Assembly (NCBI GenBank): GCA_029747585.1
Contig: JAPEVF010000069.1
Span: 61,745 to 125,744, forward strand
Origin: Pleurotus djamor
Taxonomy: Eukaryota; Basidiomycota; Agaricomycetes; Agaricales; Pleurotaceae
Reading direction: 5' to 3'
Length of the DNA: 64,000 nucleotides
This document shows positions 1 through 11,451 of the stretch, one piece after another. Under the pieces are notes generated by a model. That model worked only from the letters and a program-made list of their open reading frames with translations, was not told the DNA's origin and ran no database searches. Each line of letters opens with the position of its first letter. Position 1 is the first letter of the stretch. A program made the translations under genes and the position numbers.

Positions 1-962
1 AGGGATTGACCAGGTTTCTTTCTGACGTTTCGCGACGCTCATAGGCCTTCGCGCCTTGAGATCGTATCTTGGAAGCAGATATGAGCAAGGACTCATACTC
101 TCCTGCTGGTTGGTAGTTGGTTGTAAACGTTGAGTATGATTGTGCAGTCTCTTCAAGGGCTGATATTGGGTGGCCGAGTCAGTGACGTCAGGGATTTCAC
201 GGCGAGACTCACTTGAATGGGGTTGGCGAAGTCTGGTTAAATGCAGCAGCTGTATACGTTCGACCAGGGGAGCCCTTTGTTGATGCCGTCAGACACATTG
301 GGTAATGTACTTAGTAGTGCGAGACGCGACTCACCTGTCAGCTGCTGGCGTCGCTTCAAGCTGTGTCATCTCCCAGTCTCGTTGGAGGTCCCATAGTTTA
401 TGACTCTGTGCCAACCGCAAGATAAGTAGAGTGATCTACAGGAGGAAGGGATCTTACTTGAGTCAGATGCCCAATGGCTTTTGTAACAATTCGGTCAATC
501 TCTTCGCGCGTCCAATCAGTCGACAACAGGTCCTCCAGGTCCTCCGGACGCTGTTCTTCACCAGACACGAAGCGAGCGTGCTTTTCAATTACGAATTCCA
601 GATGCTTTTGGAGTAGTGGTATTGCTGAGCATAGAATATTGGTAAATACACGCGTGGATGAAGACTACAAACAACGCACACAAGTAGTCCTTCTCTGCCC
701 GAGCATACAAGTCTATGAGTTCCTTCAAGTCACTAGATGATGTCGACTCCAGAGCTGCCTGCTTGGCATCGATGAGGGTGGACCAGACTTCATCACCACA
801 AAGCAAGAAATTGGACATGAGCTCGCGAGCAGCTATAGCCTCCGCTTCCATGCCTTCAGTCGAGTCCGCGAGTCGTATGTATTGAGCATGGGAAGCGACA
901 TCGTAAGGTTTTTCGGAGACGACGTCGAGGAGACTAGCTAACGCATTGAGGGATTCGTCCAT
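1..962 (-). CDS. SART3/Prp24-like HAT-repeat splicing factor, 5' part (runs off window)
   Basis: This is the N-terminal part of a protein that resembles SART3/Prp24, the U6 snRNP recycling factor that helps U4/U6 annealing in the nucleus. The first exon starts at the ATG at 962 (MDESLNALAS...); the frame stays open upstream but only with a non-ATG start. Four coding blocks can be joined by short GT..AG introns, and they give half-a-TPR (HAT) patterns such as DYLSIPLLQKHLEF and SHKLWDLQRDWEM, with aromatic and acidic residues at the usual HAT spacing. The last visible block contains AKAYERRETSERNL and is open at the window edge. The RRM domains and C-terminal Lsm-binding motif expected in this family would lie outside the window. 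It is head-to-head with the MATH-BTB gene, with about 125 bp between start codons, so the two probably share a promoter. Family assignment is from HAT pattern and overall resemblance; another HAT protein (CRN/CstF77 type) is possible. Confidence 0.6.
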
Positions 963-1086
963 GGAGGTGTGCTTTGGGTTCGTGTCTGACTTTCGCGCCG
1001 CCAAGTGTTTCCTTATTGGGCACGTAGAAACTCGACCGCGGCTTCAATGGAGCGCTTTCTTATGACACCAACTCACGAATCGCATT

Positions 1087-3522
1087 ATGGAAAATCCACC
1101 CGTCAATGCAGAAGATTGTCTTGAAAGCTCGTCCGTCACGTTTGAATGGACCGTTAAGAATCTGCGACAATTGTTCGACTCGACGTGAGTACCACCCCAG
1201 GGGAAACGCATCACAACTCCAACCGCTTCGGAATCATAGAAAGGGCGAAGCAAAGTCAAAGGTGATTAGATCCATCAAGTTTGGTGGTGGCAGGTGGCAG
1301 GTGCTTCGTCAATATCTATAATATACTCCCCCCNTTCAACCAGATAATACGTTGCAGATCCTGTTTTATCCTAACGCTGGCCCCACAAAAGACAAAGATG
1401 GAGGCGCAGATGCTGCGGCTGGCAACCATATGAGTCTCTATCTATCCTGCGAGGTGTCGAAGTCTGGACCAAATTCCTTCACTTATTCCTGGCTGATCTC
1501 GTCATCCTAGCCAACGTTGGAAGAAAAGGAGAGATCACTCAGCGATGGCAAGTGAGTGCTTGATCCCCAAAACACCTACGAGCTTCTGATCTTCTCTTGC
1601 CTTGCGAAGATGGGCTCGAGAGGGCACGTACAAGTTCACCCTTGAACTTACCAAGTGCGTCGTGGTCCCCGTGCTCCCTTGAGTCACACCGTTAATATTA
1701 ATATCTCGTCGTGTCTGGATTCTGGGAACGCAGCATGAATAAAACCACGGTATACAGTGTAAAGGAGGCCCATAATCATGAGTTCACTTTCAAGGTTCGT
1801 TCCAACCTTCGCTTCATACTCCCCGACCATTTCTTAATGTGAAGTATAAAGACTGCTAATTGGGGATGGTAACATCAGTCAAAGGCTCTACCAACTTCCA
1901 TTGACACAGCATAGGGCGCAATTTGCACGTCGGGACCATGTATACCATAATTCGAACCCAAATAAGGTGGATGACTTTCAAGATATTTTGAAACCCTTTT
2001 ACACTTACGATTTTTGAAGGCACGCGATGCATTCATCATTGTGTGTACTATCACCTCAACGCCCGCCCCTTCAACCCCTCCTTCCGCGATCCGGAGAAGG
2101 CTGGTGCCAAAGGACTTGGTGGACACCGTAGGGGCGTTGTTGGATGACCCCTTGTATTCAGACGTCGTATTTGTTCTTCCTCGGCGTAACCGACCTTTAC
2201 GGCAGGCAAAGACAATATTTGCTTCCAAACGTATCCTAAGTCGAGCCAGCTACTTCAATGCTAGTAAGTCCAGTACTCCCTTTCTTTGCCAAGCTCATCC
2301 GCTGCGTTGCCAGTGTTCTACTCCGGATTTTCTGAAATGGGTGGAGATACGCCAATGGTGGAATCTTCGTCCGACTCAGATGATCAAGTTTATTCCATTG
2401 GGGACGATTACAATGACTCTGATGCCGAGGAGTTTTATGACGGAGACTATCATACTAACGAAACCACAGCATCAGCACCGAGCACCGAAAACGCTGCAGA
2501 AGATAACGATGTCGAAATGCCCCCTAGCACCTCGGAGACATCCGCCGCTGCGGATGTTTCTGAGCCTGTCGAAGACGAACCAGTTACCGCCCCGCCCGAG
2601 AAACCAGTGATCAGGGACGCAACGTCTGGTCCGAAGAAACAAAGGGTTGTGATACAAGACGTGGCCTACGCTACTTATCATGCCGTATTATATTGGGTCC
2701 TTATATTCACTGGTTTAAGTGTTTAACCTTTCTGATTCCGAATAGCTATACACGGACTCAATCGTATTTGCGCCCCTTTCGTCGTCATTCTCGTCGCGAC
2801 ACGAAGGGACGTCTTCGCCTACTCCCTCCGTCGTACAACCCCAACAGAGTATGGAGGGTAGCGCGTCAGTCGAGAGTAAAACCACCGTCTACAGTCGCAG
2901 AGAATGGATCGCCCTATGGAAGCAGGAAAATCCAGGAAACCTCGTCCCGTGCTCACCCAAGTCCGTATATCGTCTAGCCGACCGTAAGTCCAGGCCGATG
3001 TAGGATGATCACTTTGTCCTTAGACGGCACTCTCGGTACTAGGTTTGGACCTCAAGGAGCTCAAGGAACGTGCGGCTGATGTGAGTTAGCGACATACTTT
3101 CATGGACTGAATCAATGATCATCAACAACATCCGTTCTAGCAAATCTTGAAATCATTGACGGTGGAAAATATCGCTCACGAAGTGTTCTCGCCGTTCGCC
3201 GCAACCTTCGATGACATCCGAAAGGTATACATCTTACCACCCTGCGACTTCAGAAGCTTCAAAGCTGATTTGTGGGATAGGTCGAAGTTGAATTCTTCTT
3301 GAAGAATTGGGAGAAGATTCGGGATTCGATGGCGATGCGTGACGTGTGGCAGCAAATCCGAGTAGGGCGACACCCTGGATTTGAAGAAGGTGAGTTTGTA
3401 TCGAACGATTTCTGGGGGCTCTTCTAAATCAAATTATGTTGGCAGTGTGGCCAGTGATCGTCCAGAGCCTAGTATTTTTACCGCCCGAGAAGGGAGGAGC
3501 AAGTGTAACCGATAAACACTAA
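1087..3522 (+). CDS. MATH-BTB domain protein (probable CUL3 adaptor)
   Basis: A multi-exon gene starts at ATG 1087 and ends at TAA 3522. Exon 1 is 1087-1184 and encodes VTFEWTVKNLRQLF; exons 2 and 3 (1240-1300, 1358-1453) continue with KFGGGRWQ and HMSLYLSCE; a later exon gives WAREGTYKFTLELT. Together these form a MATH (TRAF-like) fold. Around 2040-2265 a BTB/POZ domain follows (DPLYSDVVFVL, then FASKRILSRASYFNAMF). Next come a low-complexity acidic stretch (2330-2560) and a C-terminal helical part (ELKERAADQIL..VENIAHEVF..FFLKNW) that resembles the BACK-like tail of BTB proteins. In this family the BTB domain binds Cullin-3 and MATH recruits substrates for ubiquitylation; that role is inferred. 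The layout matches the large MATH-BTB families of basidiomycetes. It converges with the lyase gene, 61 bp apart. Exon borders in the middle are approximate because several N bases and short introns occur. Confidence 0.75.
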
Positions 3523-3583
3523 ATTTTCAGTGGTACAAGTTATTCATTCCCGGTGTCACGTCGTTGATGAGTTGCTCAACGCG

Positions 3584-6146
3584 TTAGATTAGCTCGACCG
3601 AATCATAAACGAAGTTAGGACTGAGGAACACATCGCCTGAGGAGCCGCTAATAACGTTGATCGAGATTGTGTTGGTCCCTGACACTGTAAGAGAAGGAAT
3701 GTTGAGTGTAGGTCAGTTACTTTGGAAGAAAATATCAAATACCAAGGGTACCACTAGGGATGGCGAAATCATAAATTTGGTTGAGTCCTCTCCAAGTTCC
3801 ACGGGTAACACTGAGATGCGTGTCAGAGTTATCCGTGTGCCAAGTCGAAAACGTCTTACCCTCTGGAATCGACAGCAGTAGGAGCTGCGAGGAAGAACGT
3901 TTAGCACTGAGATCATGGGATTGTATAGTTAACATACCTGCAGGAGCGTTCGATGTCCAGGAGTTCACCGTGACCTGAGGACGTCCACCAGCGAAAGCTT
4001 CGGTAGTGCGAATACGCAATGTCCTCGCGCCTGTGATTTCCAGGTCGTTAGGTCCTTGTACCGTCTAGCCAGTGAATAGCATACCGATTTGAGATGAGGA
4101 TGCAGACCATCGGATGGTTGTGGGGTTGTTAACCTTCATGAGCAGTTTAGCGCGCAAGGAAGTGGCGAGCGGTTGAGAGCCACACACCGCTTTGAATTGG
4201 GCCATTGGGAAGTCTGATGTTGAGCTGCTTCCAATGGTAAACGTGAGAGGTCCCCATGAAGACATGCGCGAGTCCGATCTATTAAACGTCAGGTTATCCT
4301 TATGAGTCGTGCACGAGTTCATACGCACGGGTGCATTTTTTCGATCTTGTCTGCGTTCCTGAAGCCAGAGGGGGTGCCATCAACGGTTCCTAGGCTGTTT
4401 ATTAGATTTTATAATGTATTCTCATGAAGGGCGTACCGATGCTCCAGATAGTCGAAGGTCGACTGAGGGATGACGACAATGATATACTAGAGGTTTGTCC
4501 AGCTGACACGGAGACCTACACTAGATATCAGCAACTAGCGTCACTCGTTTTAAAGCAAGCGAAGAGCGTACACTGCCGCCTCCAGCCTCGAGTTCGCCTT
4601 GGTAGAGAGTCACCGTGTACTGACCGGGCTTCATCAAGGTTCTGGTGAAAGAGCCCCTGTGCGGAGGAGTTAGGGGTTGAGTCAGTGCTGACTCTAGATT
4701 GTGACCTTACCCTGAGCCTGAAACCCAGTATTGAGCAGCAGAGTTCTATCAATCAAGGAAGTAAGTAAGATAGATGAATGAGATGATTGGCCCACCTTGA
4801 AGCCGATGGTGACAGCAGGACCTGAGAGCGTTCCAGAATATGAGCCAGTCACCGTTCCTCGGCCAGAGGCAGCCACATATCCTTGGAGCCCCAAAGAATC
4901 CATGAAAGACGTGTCAAGATTGGCTGATGGCGCAGAGCCTGTGGTTACAGCCATAGCATAAGGACCAAAGAAGCCAGTGCGGTATGACTCGGCTAAACAC
5001 TCAGCAATTCCTATCCGTGATATCTGTCTGAAGCGGCGAGTAGCTTACTCTGTTCATGATTGCTATTCATATACCAGTACAGCTCTTGCTGAGCACTTCC
5101 TTGGTTGTTGATGTCTACATGTGTGTTTGAGCAACGTTCTAGTAGGTAGCGGAAGACCTACCTCGGAAGAACGGTCCGCCAGAAGAACTCTCATAACTCA
5201 CACTGGGGATGATCATGAACACGCCAACCCCAGAACCGGTAACGCCGTGGACCTGGGTAATTTGAGTGAATGATTTACCGTGTCGGGAGAATACACACCT
5301 GGTCACGAATGAATGGAACCTGTGCGAATGTTAGCTGGCAATTGTCAAGGATTCCTGGACTCACTCACACTCGAGTAGAACTTCGAACGGGTTTGGCCGT
5401 TGATGGTGAAGACATCAGAACCCTCAATAGCTGCACCGTTATTTACCTATACGATAAAACATTAAATTGGGATAGAATAACGGATAACAATTTAATTACT
5501 CACTTCGGATTCTGGGATACCATTTGGAAGGGCGGACTTGGAGAGTCGTGCAATAAATCTGAGTTCCCCGACGGAAGGCTCGGCGGATGCAAAGGTACCT
5601 AAACCTCAGTTAGTCGTCTCCAACCAAAATTACAGGTACGTTCGCTGTGACCAACCGATGTAGATGGTATTGACACCCGAGCGAACGATGTAGTAGTGGG
5701 TCTGCCAAGTTGGTTGGACACGTTATCACTGCACAGATCGGATATACATACGATAGTGCTCGTCCTGATTGTGACTATCGCAATGTTATTTGAAACCGAA
5801 TGGGTGACAGTAGCAGAGCCTGCGGAGGAACGTCAATTTTACGAGGGCCAAGAGTAGTTTGAAGCCTACCTAGACCAGAGCTAAGCTGAGTAAACTTGCT
5901 CGAGTCTTGCAGTTGCTTCCCATTGAAAACAAGAGAAGTAATATCGCCATTGTTGGAATTGACTTTCAGATATGGGTAAGCTAATATTAGGATGTAAAGT
6001 AGTACCCTTCAAGGATGCTTACCAGTGGTAACTAAGCCCGCACCAGAATCCACGATCACATTAGACCCAGAAGTAGTGATGCCGAAGGCAGCAAAGGCCA
6101 CAGGAAGTAGCCAGCCAAGTACTACTATGCTGAGAGAAAACCTCAT
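3584..6146 (-). CDS. secreted rhamnogalacturonan lyase, polysaccharide lyase family 4
   Basis: The product begins [15 protein letters not shown]...AFA, a clear signal peptide, at the ATG at 6146. About ten exons on the minus strand, split by introns of about 50 bp, can be joined to the stop at 3584. Recognisable pieces in order are [29 protein letters not shown], a stretch ending [52 protein letters not shown], a middle domain with [27 protein letters not shown], and a C-terminal jelly-roll-like part with [13 protein letters not shown] and [15 protein letters not shown]. This three-domain order (catalytic beta-sandwich, FnIII-like, CBM-like) is that of PL4 rhamnogalacturonan endolyases, which cleave the rhamnose-galacturonate backbone of pectin by beta-elimination. 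The enzyme would act outside the cell in plant cell-wall breakdown. I see no break in the frame. A PL4 assignment is firm; substrate fine specificity is not visible. Confidence 0.85.
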
Positions 6147-6876
6147 ATTTGAGTTTTTGCTTGTCGTTCAGGGAGACCCAGGGTGAGCCTTTATATATAA
6201 CACCACGTCCTCAGCTGGTCGAGCTAAATTTGGCCTATGAGGTATGAAATTGTGCATGGAGTAGGATGAGAATGCCTATGTAATTCAACGGCCTTTCCTC
6301 GTAAATGATGCCCCAAGCGAAGGCGTGTGGGGGCCAGCCCGGCTGAGTGGAAAGGAGTGCTAGTCACCATGAATTCGCAATTTGATACGACTGACAAGGA
6401 CAGCTGGCGGACCGCTTCTAAATGCCATTCATACTCGGGGGCACTTGGGATGTCCGTGAAACGCCCGGAAGGAACGAGCGGGCCGGAGGATACAACGAGG
6501 AATGACCTTTACCACTCGGATGGTCGAATGTGAATCGGGGACGCTTCCCGCGGAAAGGGAGAAGAGAGGTTTTATTGAATATAAGGTAGATAGTCGCGTG
6601 CCCACTCCTTATGCTAATGCGGGAGCGAAGACGGAGTATAGGTGCTCTAAATGTGCGTTCATGAGGCCAGGGAGAAGCAGCATTCACGCTGGTAGTGATC
6701 AGAAAGTGCACGACTCGGAGAAGAACGAGGCTTTCGCTGAGTGAGAGATTCTGCCTATCTCATATTTCAATCACAGACACACATGAGAGTATGAGGAATG
6801 CCATGGGATTCAACAACCGGGATCGACTGGACGAAATAGCAAGGGCTGGGCGTCGTCAAGGGAGAAGGATGAACGT
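6147..6876. other. intergenic region, lyase promoter side
   Basis: This is the 5' flank of the lyase gene and the 3' flank of the GRASP gene. A TATA-like run (tttatatata) lies at about 6191-6200, 45-55 bp upstream of the lyase start on its coding strand. Short open frames exist on both strands but show no family resemblance and no consistent splice pattern. I see no RNA gene. Confidence 0.4.
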
Positions 6877-7879
6877 TCAACCATGGCTTAAATGTCCCGG
6901 GCCTGGGTTATGGATTGGCATTGGAGGTTTAAAGGCGCCATTAGGTGGGTGGATGTCCGAATCGGCGGGAACGAAAAGTGCTTGCTCTTCATAATCGTCG
7001 GTAGATTCCTGAAGTTCCGCAGGAATTGTGCCCGGGGCGCGATCAGTCGGCTGCGGCGGTATTCGGTGAAGCAACCCAAAACTAGAGAACACATCAGGAT
7101 CATCGAACAATTCAGTAGATCTGACATACCCAAAAACACATCCAAGAAGACCTTCTCCACCCCAATGGCGATTAGGAACGAGGACGACTTCGCGCAGGTT
7201 GTCGAAGTCATGCGAATACACATAGACTCTCAGCGGTTTGTCGACATGCTGGGAAGTGGATCAATTCCTCCGAAGGCCGAACTGTGAGATATCGAGCACG
7301 TACCGCTTCAACAAGGTCGTAGAAATCACCTTCAGCACTCAAGACCCCACCAGACCACCCAATAATCCAATCGCCAAATGGGACGAGGCCTGCACTTTCG
7401 GCCGGGCTTCCTTCTAGAATGTCCAAAACATGCCAGACATTGTCCATGGACAGCTCTGGTTGACAAAGTCGCATACTCAAACCAAGCAGAGATGGCTGAT
7501 GATCGGATTCATTATCATTTGCGGCGCGATTTTCTGGTAGTGACCATTGGCGAGATGGGACTATGGGAACGACTGCACGACCATAGTCCATTCAAGCCTT
7601 CAACGCGTACAAAGCAACCGACTTACCTCGTGTTTCTTTGCTTTTACTGTTCCAGACGAGGAGGTTGAGCGTACGTCCTTCATGAGCTTCCACTATCCTC
7701 TCCAACTCGGGTACCTCGATGTTGGTATGCAGGGCAAGCTCGTCGCCTTCAAAACCAACGATGAAATCAAAGAACGGTTCAATCTTCGTTTGAGACGCGG
7801 GTGAGGAAGGCGTAACTCGAAGCACATGTAATGCTTTCGATGGAGTCTGGGCTTGGGAAGTAGATTGAGAAGCTCCCAT
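6877..7879 (-). CDS. GRASP55/65 (Grh1) Golgi reassembly stacking protein
   Basis: The gene starts at ATG 7879 with MGASQS, a good N-myristoylation signal (Gly2, Ser6), as in vertebrate GRASP65/55. Four or five exons give two PDZ-like GRASP domains. The first has [12 protein letters not shown], the helix [14 protein letters not shown] and [12 protein letters not shown]. The second has [19 protein letters not shown], then [45 protein letters not shown] and [20 protein letters not shown] short proline-rich C-terminus ends HLSHG* at 6877. GRASP proteins tether Golgi and COPII membranes and support unconventional secretion. The protein is near the fungal Grh1 length and lacks the long Ser/Pro regulatory tail of the animal proteins. 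No defects are visible. Confidence is high because both PDZ-like repeats and the myristoylation start are present. Confidence 0.9.
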
Positions 7880-8706
7880 GGGGGAAGACGCGTAGGGGGA
7901 GATACAGTGACGGGGTGACTTAGGTATTGGGCGCGTCTCAAAGAGGTATTAGACGCCCATTAGACGCCCATGAATGGAACGAGCTAGCAACTGCTAGCAA
8001 TACTATTAATAAATATGCTTTTTCGTGGGGTTCCCACTAAATTCGGTGGTGAGCTTGCGTGCCCGGCCTTCGGCCGGGTGTGGGCAATGCTTAATCTGAG
8101 CTTTGTCTGAGTGAGCCCTCTTGATTCCTCCACTCTTAGTTCTTTGAGCAATAGTTAAACTTGATAATGGTCACACCCTGTCTGATAGTGATAATGCGAG
8201 TTATCAGCACAAGTTATCCAATATATATTTCTTCTTTCTGATGACAGAAACACTTCCTAAGGCTCCAGTTGTATGATGTATCTGGAGTTAGGCCTTAGTA
8301 AGTCACGCCGCTTCCAATACGTACATATCTTCTCCTTTTTCGCGATCTTTTACAAGATGACGACGGGCTTGGTACTTGCTGATTCACTTTTCTTCACTCT
8401 CACTGATTTATCCAGAGCATAATCGTAGCCCAAAGCAGCAAGACTCTAGTTTACGTGCATGGAGGCTGTGGAGGGTGTTCTCTTGCAGATATTGACATTG
8501 CCTCAGCGCTCCTGGGTCTTGAAAAGGAGACAGGGGTATTGATCGTTTATCAAAACTACGTGCATACGATGTAGGCTGCAGCGAGGGCTGTAGCGAAGGC
8601 CAGTGCCTGTGTTCTTATATAGGAAAGGGGCTGACTTAGCCCCAGGCGTCTCGTTCACTGTGACTCAACGTTCAACGTTCACTCGCGCACGCACGCACAC
8701 TCACTA

Positions 8707-8833
8707 TCCCACGCCGGAACACTCCCACGCCGGAACAGTTCACACGGTGACCCTTAACGTGTTTTGTACAGCCACCTTTGTATTTCGCATGGCCTGCGCA
8801 AGTAAATAGGGGAGCAAGCTCCCCAATTAGACG
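8707..8833 (+). repeat. inner inverted repeat, left copy
   Basis: About 125 bp containing the directly repeated unit ACGCCGGAACA, then CCTTAACGTGTTTTG, CAGCCACCTTTGTATTTC and ATAGGGGAGCAAGCTCCCC. It pairs with 10424-10552 in inverted orientation with few mismatches and is better conserved than the outer arms. The final block is itself a short palindrome (GGGGAGCAAGCTCCCC). Confidence 0.8.
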
Positions 8834-9664
8834 AGGAAGAAATGCGTGCCCTTGCTCAGTCAATGGCCTTGTGTCTGCCTTGCGGCACAAATTTACCGCT
8901 TCTGGCAGCATAGCTTACAGGGAAGGGATGAAGTCATCGCCCCACTGTCGACTCAACTTACTTCCCAGAACGAGCACCCACCAGCGTTTAGCTACGGCTC
9001 GGGAAGGATGGGGCACAGAGGAGGCGTGCTTGAGATTACTGTTTGCGATTCAGTATATACCTCTCTAATGCAAGAGTGAGACCACATGGAACAAAATGAA
9101 GACGATTTGGCGGCAGCAGTAAGAAAGCAATAAGTCTGGGCAGACATGTGTCTGACATAGACGTGCAGTCAGAGGTTATAAACGCCCATACATCAGCCGG
9201 CTTTGCGACGAGCCCAAAAGCATGCATATCGAACAGCCTGGGGTCCGATACATCTTCCTTGGAGGTTTCGCGAGTAATTGATATGATGGAGGGGTCGTCA
9301 CTGGTGTGCAAGGAAGAGGTGGGGGTCCTTGTTCGGATAAACGGGAACGATGTGAGAACAATGCGCAATTGTAAACTTTGTATACCCTACTCGACCAGAA
9401 AAGGTTTCCCTCGACATATATTACATCAAACAGTCCAGAAGCGAAACCCCGGGACAAGAAGTGTTATTGAGATAAGACATAGGGACCAGGACGATTTTCA
9501 GTTCTGCCAAGAACAGCTATGAGTTTCGGCCATGCGAAGCTGATGCTCACCAAGAGAGAATGGGGGTAAAAGTTGGAGGATATATTGAGGTTAGACGTGG
9601 GATCGTATGCTCGCTAGGGAGAAGTGTTTTGATCGGTTCTTGTGGTTTCTGTATGAAGTAACTA

Positions 9665-10167
9665 TCACACGCCGACGCACGGAATGTATGGGTACGGTAC
9701 TACCAGGATCACGGTGGCGGTAGAAGGCTGACGGCGATATGTCAGGACGACTTCTACCTCAAATCTGGTCGATTGAGAAGCGGTGAACCGACCATATGGT
9801 ACAGAGTAGATGTGCGAGGAACTGCCCTCATGGAGCAGCGATGTCGCAAAAGAACGAGACAATTTGGAAGCGGAAAAGGTGGCTCAATTCTAGGGCAGTG
9901 AGAGAAACAGCAGTATCTGACGTCGTATATCTGCGAGAAGCAACAGACTTGAAGTTACGAGTTAGGAAACGTCAGAGTTAGATTTCCGCCGTCGTTCCAT
10001 GAAAGCACCGAAGAATGACCGTCGGCGCGAATGCTAGGGGCCCNGCAAGAGAAGTCTAAGTTTGAGTTCCATGTGTGTATTTTGGAGAGCATAGCTCCGA
10101 AAGGAGCGACGGTCTCGAAGGTGAGTTTAAGGTCCAGGACCAACTTTAACGATCCGAGCATAGACAT
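9665..10167 (-). other. possible two-exon unknown ORF inside the element
   Basis: A minus-strand frame begins at ATG 10167 (MSMLGSLKLVLDLKLTFETV) and ends near 9955; a second open block at 9862-9665 contains the KLSRSFATSLLHEGSSSHIY and RFEVEVVLTYRRQP pieces. They could be two exons of one small protein, but the intron I can propose is not convincing and one N lies in the first block. I do not recognise the family. It may be cargo of the surrounding inverted-repeat element, a fragment of an older gene, or chance. Confidence 0.2.
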
Positions 10168-10423
10168 GGTGGCAGGTGATGGTCCAGCTCGGACTTAGGT
10201 GGAAAAGTAATTATGATCTGGAAAGTGAATCAGTGCGCATCGCCTGAGTTTGGCAGAGTTAAGTGAGGGCATATTTTTCGAGGCGAGGAAGCAGATGTTA
10301 CCTGGCGTTTGACATACCCTGGGTACATAGTACATTCGGATGCCCCACTGCTTTTGTGTCCCACTGAAAACGGTTTGTGGCAACACAGCGGGCTGGTGCG
10401 TTCTTCAAGGGGATACTAGCATA

Positions 10424-10552
10424 GTTAATTGGGGAGCTTGCTCCCCTATTTACCTGCGCAGGCGACCTGAAATACAAAGGTGGCTGTGCAAAACACGTTA
10501 AGGGTCGTTGTGGGAACTGTTCCGGCGTGGGAGTGTTCCGGCGTGGGAAAGA
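10424..10552 (-). repeat. inner inverted repeat, right copy
   Basis: Inverted partner of 8707-8833. The same blocks appear in reverse order: GGGGAGCTTGCTCCCC, GAAATACAAAGGTGGCTGTG, CAAAACACGTTAAGGGTCG and two copies of the TGTTCCGGCGTGG unit. It lies directly to the left of the nested MITE at 10585-10800. Confidence 0.8.
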
Positions 10553-10584
10553 AAACGTGCACGCGCGGTGTGCCCGACGCTTGA

Positions 10585-10800
10585 CAGCTAAGTGCAAAAT
10601 TCTAGACACTTTTTCGCCGAATTGACACAGTTCGGACTTCGGCTGGGTTTGTGTCTGGGTTGACACTTTTGGGGGCGGGGGCAGCATTTTCAAAGTCAGT
10701 ATTCAGGAGGCTGGTGAGCCCCCGCGCGGTCTGCGAAATCCTTGAAAGTCCGAATTGTGTCAACTCTGCGAAAAATTGTCTAGAATTTTGCACTTAGCTG
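10585..10800. mobile_element. 216-bp MITE with about 50-bp terminal inverted repeats
   Basis: The left end reads CAGCTAAGTGCAAAATTCTA and continues GACACTTTTTCGCCGAATTGACACAGTTCGGAC in pieces; the right end is its inverted copy ending in TTTTGCACTTAGCTG at 10800. About 50 bp of each end pair with a handful of mismatches, leaving a core of about 110 bp with no coding potential. The corresponding place in the left arm of the surrounding element lacks this sequence, so it is a nested, later insertion. A clear target-site duplication is not visible. Confidence 0.75.
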
Positions 10801-11451
10801 GAAGCTGGTCGCGTTGTCGAAAGTTCTATCTACGTCTTGTCTACGTCCCAATATTGCCCACCCTCGGATGACCTTGTCATAGAGCAGAAACATAGTATCA
10901 TTTAAGTATATAATGATGACCTCGAAGTGCGAGGAAAGTACTTTTGTTAGTAAGAACACCCCTGTCTCCTTTTCGAGGCCATATCTGCAAGAGAACGCCC
11001 TCGACAACCTCCGCGCAAGTTTATGATCATCTCGACATTACGGGCTAGGTCAGCAAAGCAAAGTGATTCAGAAAGTGCAAAACCTCTTCTCCTAGAAAGG
11101 CTAGGGGAAAAGAGAAATATATTGGAAGCGGCCTGATTCTAATCATTCAAATTTCAAACCGAGTGTCAAGACGTGGTTCGTTCGGAGAAGAAGAATATAC
11201 AAAGAAAGTATATATACTGGAAATAACTTGTACTACTCCTAATGAAGAGATACACACCAGCTACAAGTTTATTACGGCCAAATCAAGTCTAACTAATAAT
11301 AACACTCACAGAATCAAGCTGGGAGTGGACAAATGATCTCAGAGGGCTCTCGGACTACTTGAGCTCAGATGAAGCATTGCCCAAACCCGGCCGAAGGCCG
11401 GGCACGCAAGCTCACCATGAATTTAGTGGGAACCCCACGAAAAAGCATATT

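Larger units (their letters stand above)
8018..11451. mobile_element. 3.4-kb degenerate DNA element with long imperfect terminal inverted repeats
   Basis: The two ends are inverted copies. Left, from about 8018: a TATGCTTTTTCGTGGGG block, then TTCCCACTAAATTC, then GCTTGCGTGCCCGGCC and TGGGCAATGCTT. Right, read backwards from 11451: the same blocks in the same order. Weaker similarity continues inward (shared GAGCCCTCT, ACAAGTTAT, GCCGCTTCCAAT, TTCTCTTGCAGATAT and AAAAGGAGACAGGGGT) for roughly 500-600 bp per arm. The centre (about 8.85-10.4 kb) has only short open frames. No transposase motif is seen, so this looks like an old non-autonomous or decayed element. I could not define target-site duplications. 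The gene-poor block separates the GRASP gene from the PPR gene. Confidence 0.65.

Noticed and set aside
7949..7971. Short direct repeat ATTAGACGCCC beside the GRASP promoter
   Set aside because: Two copies of about 11 bp are too short to mean more than slippage.
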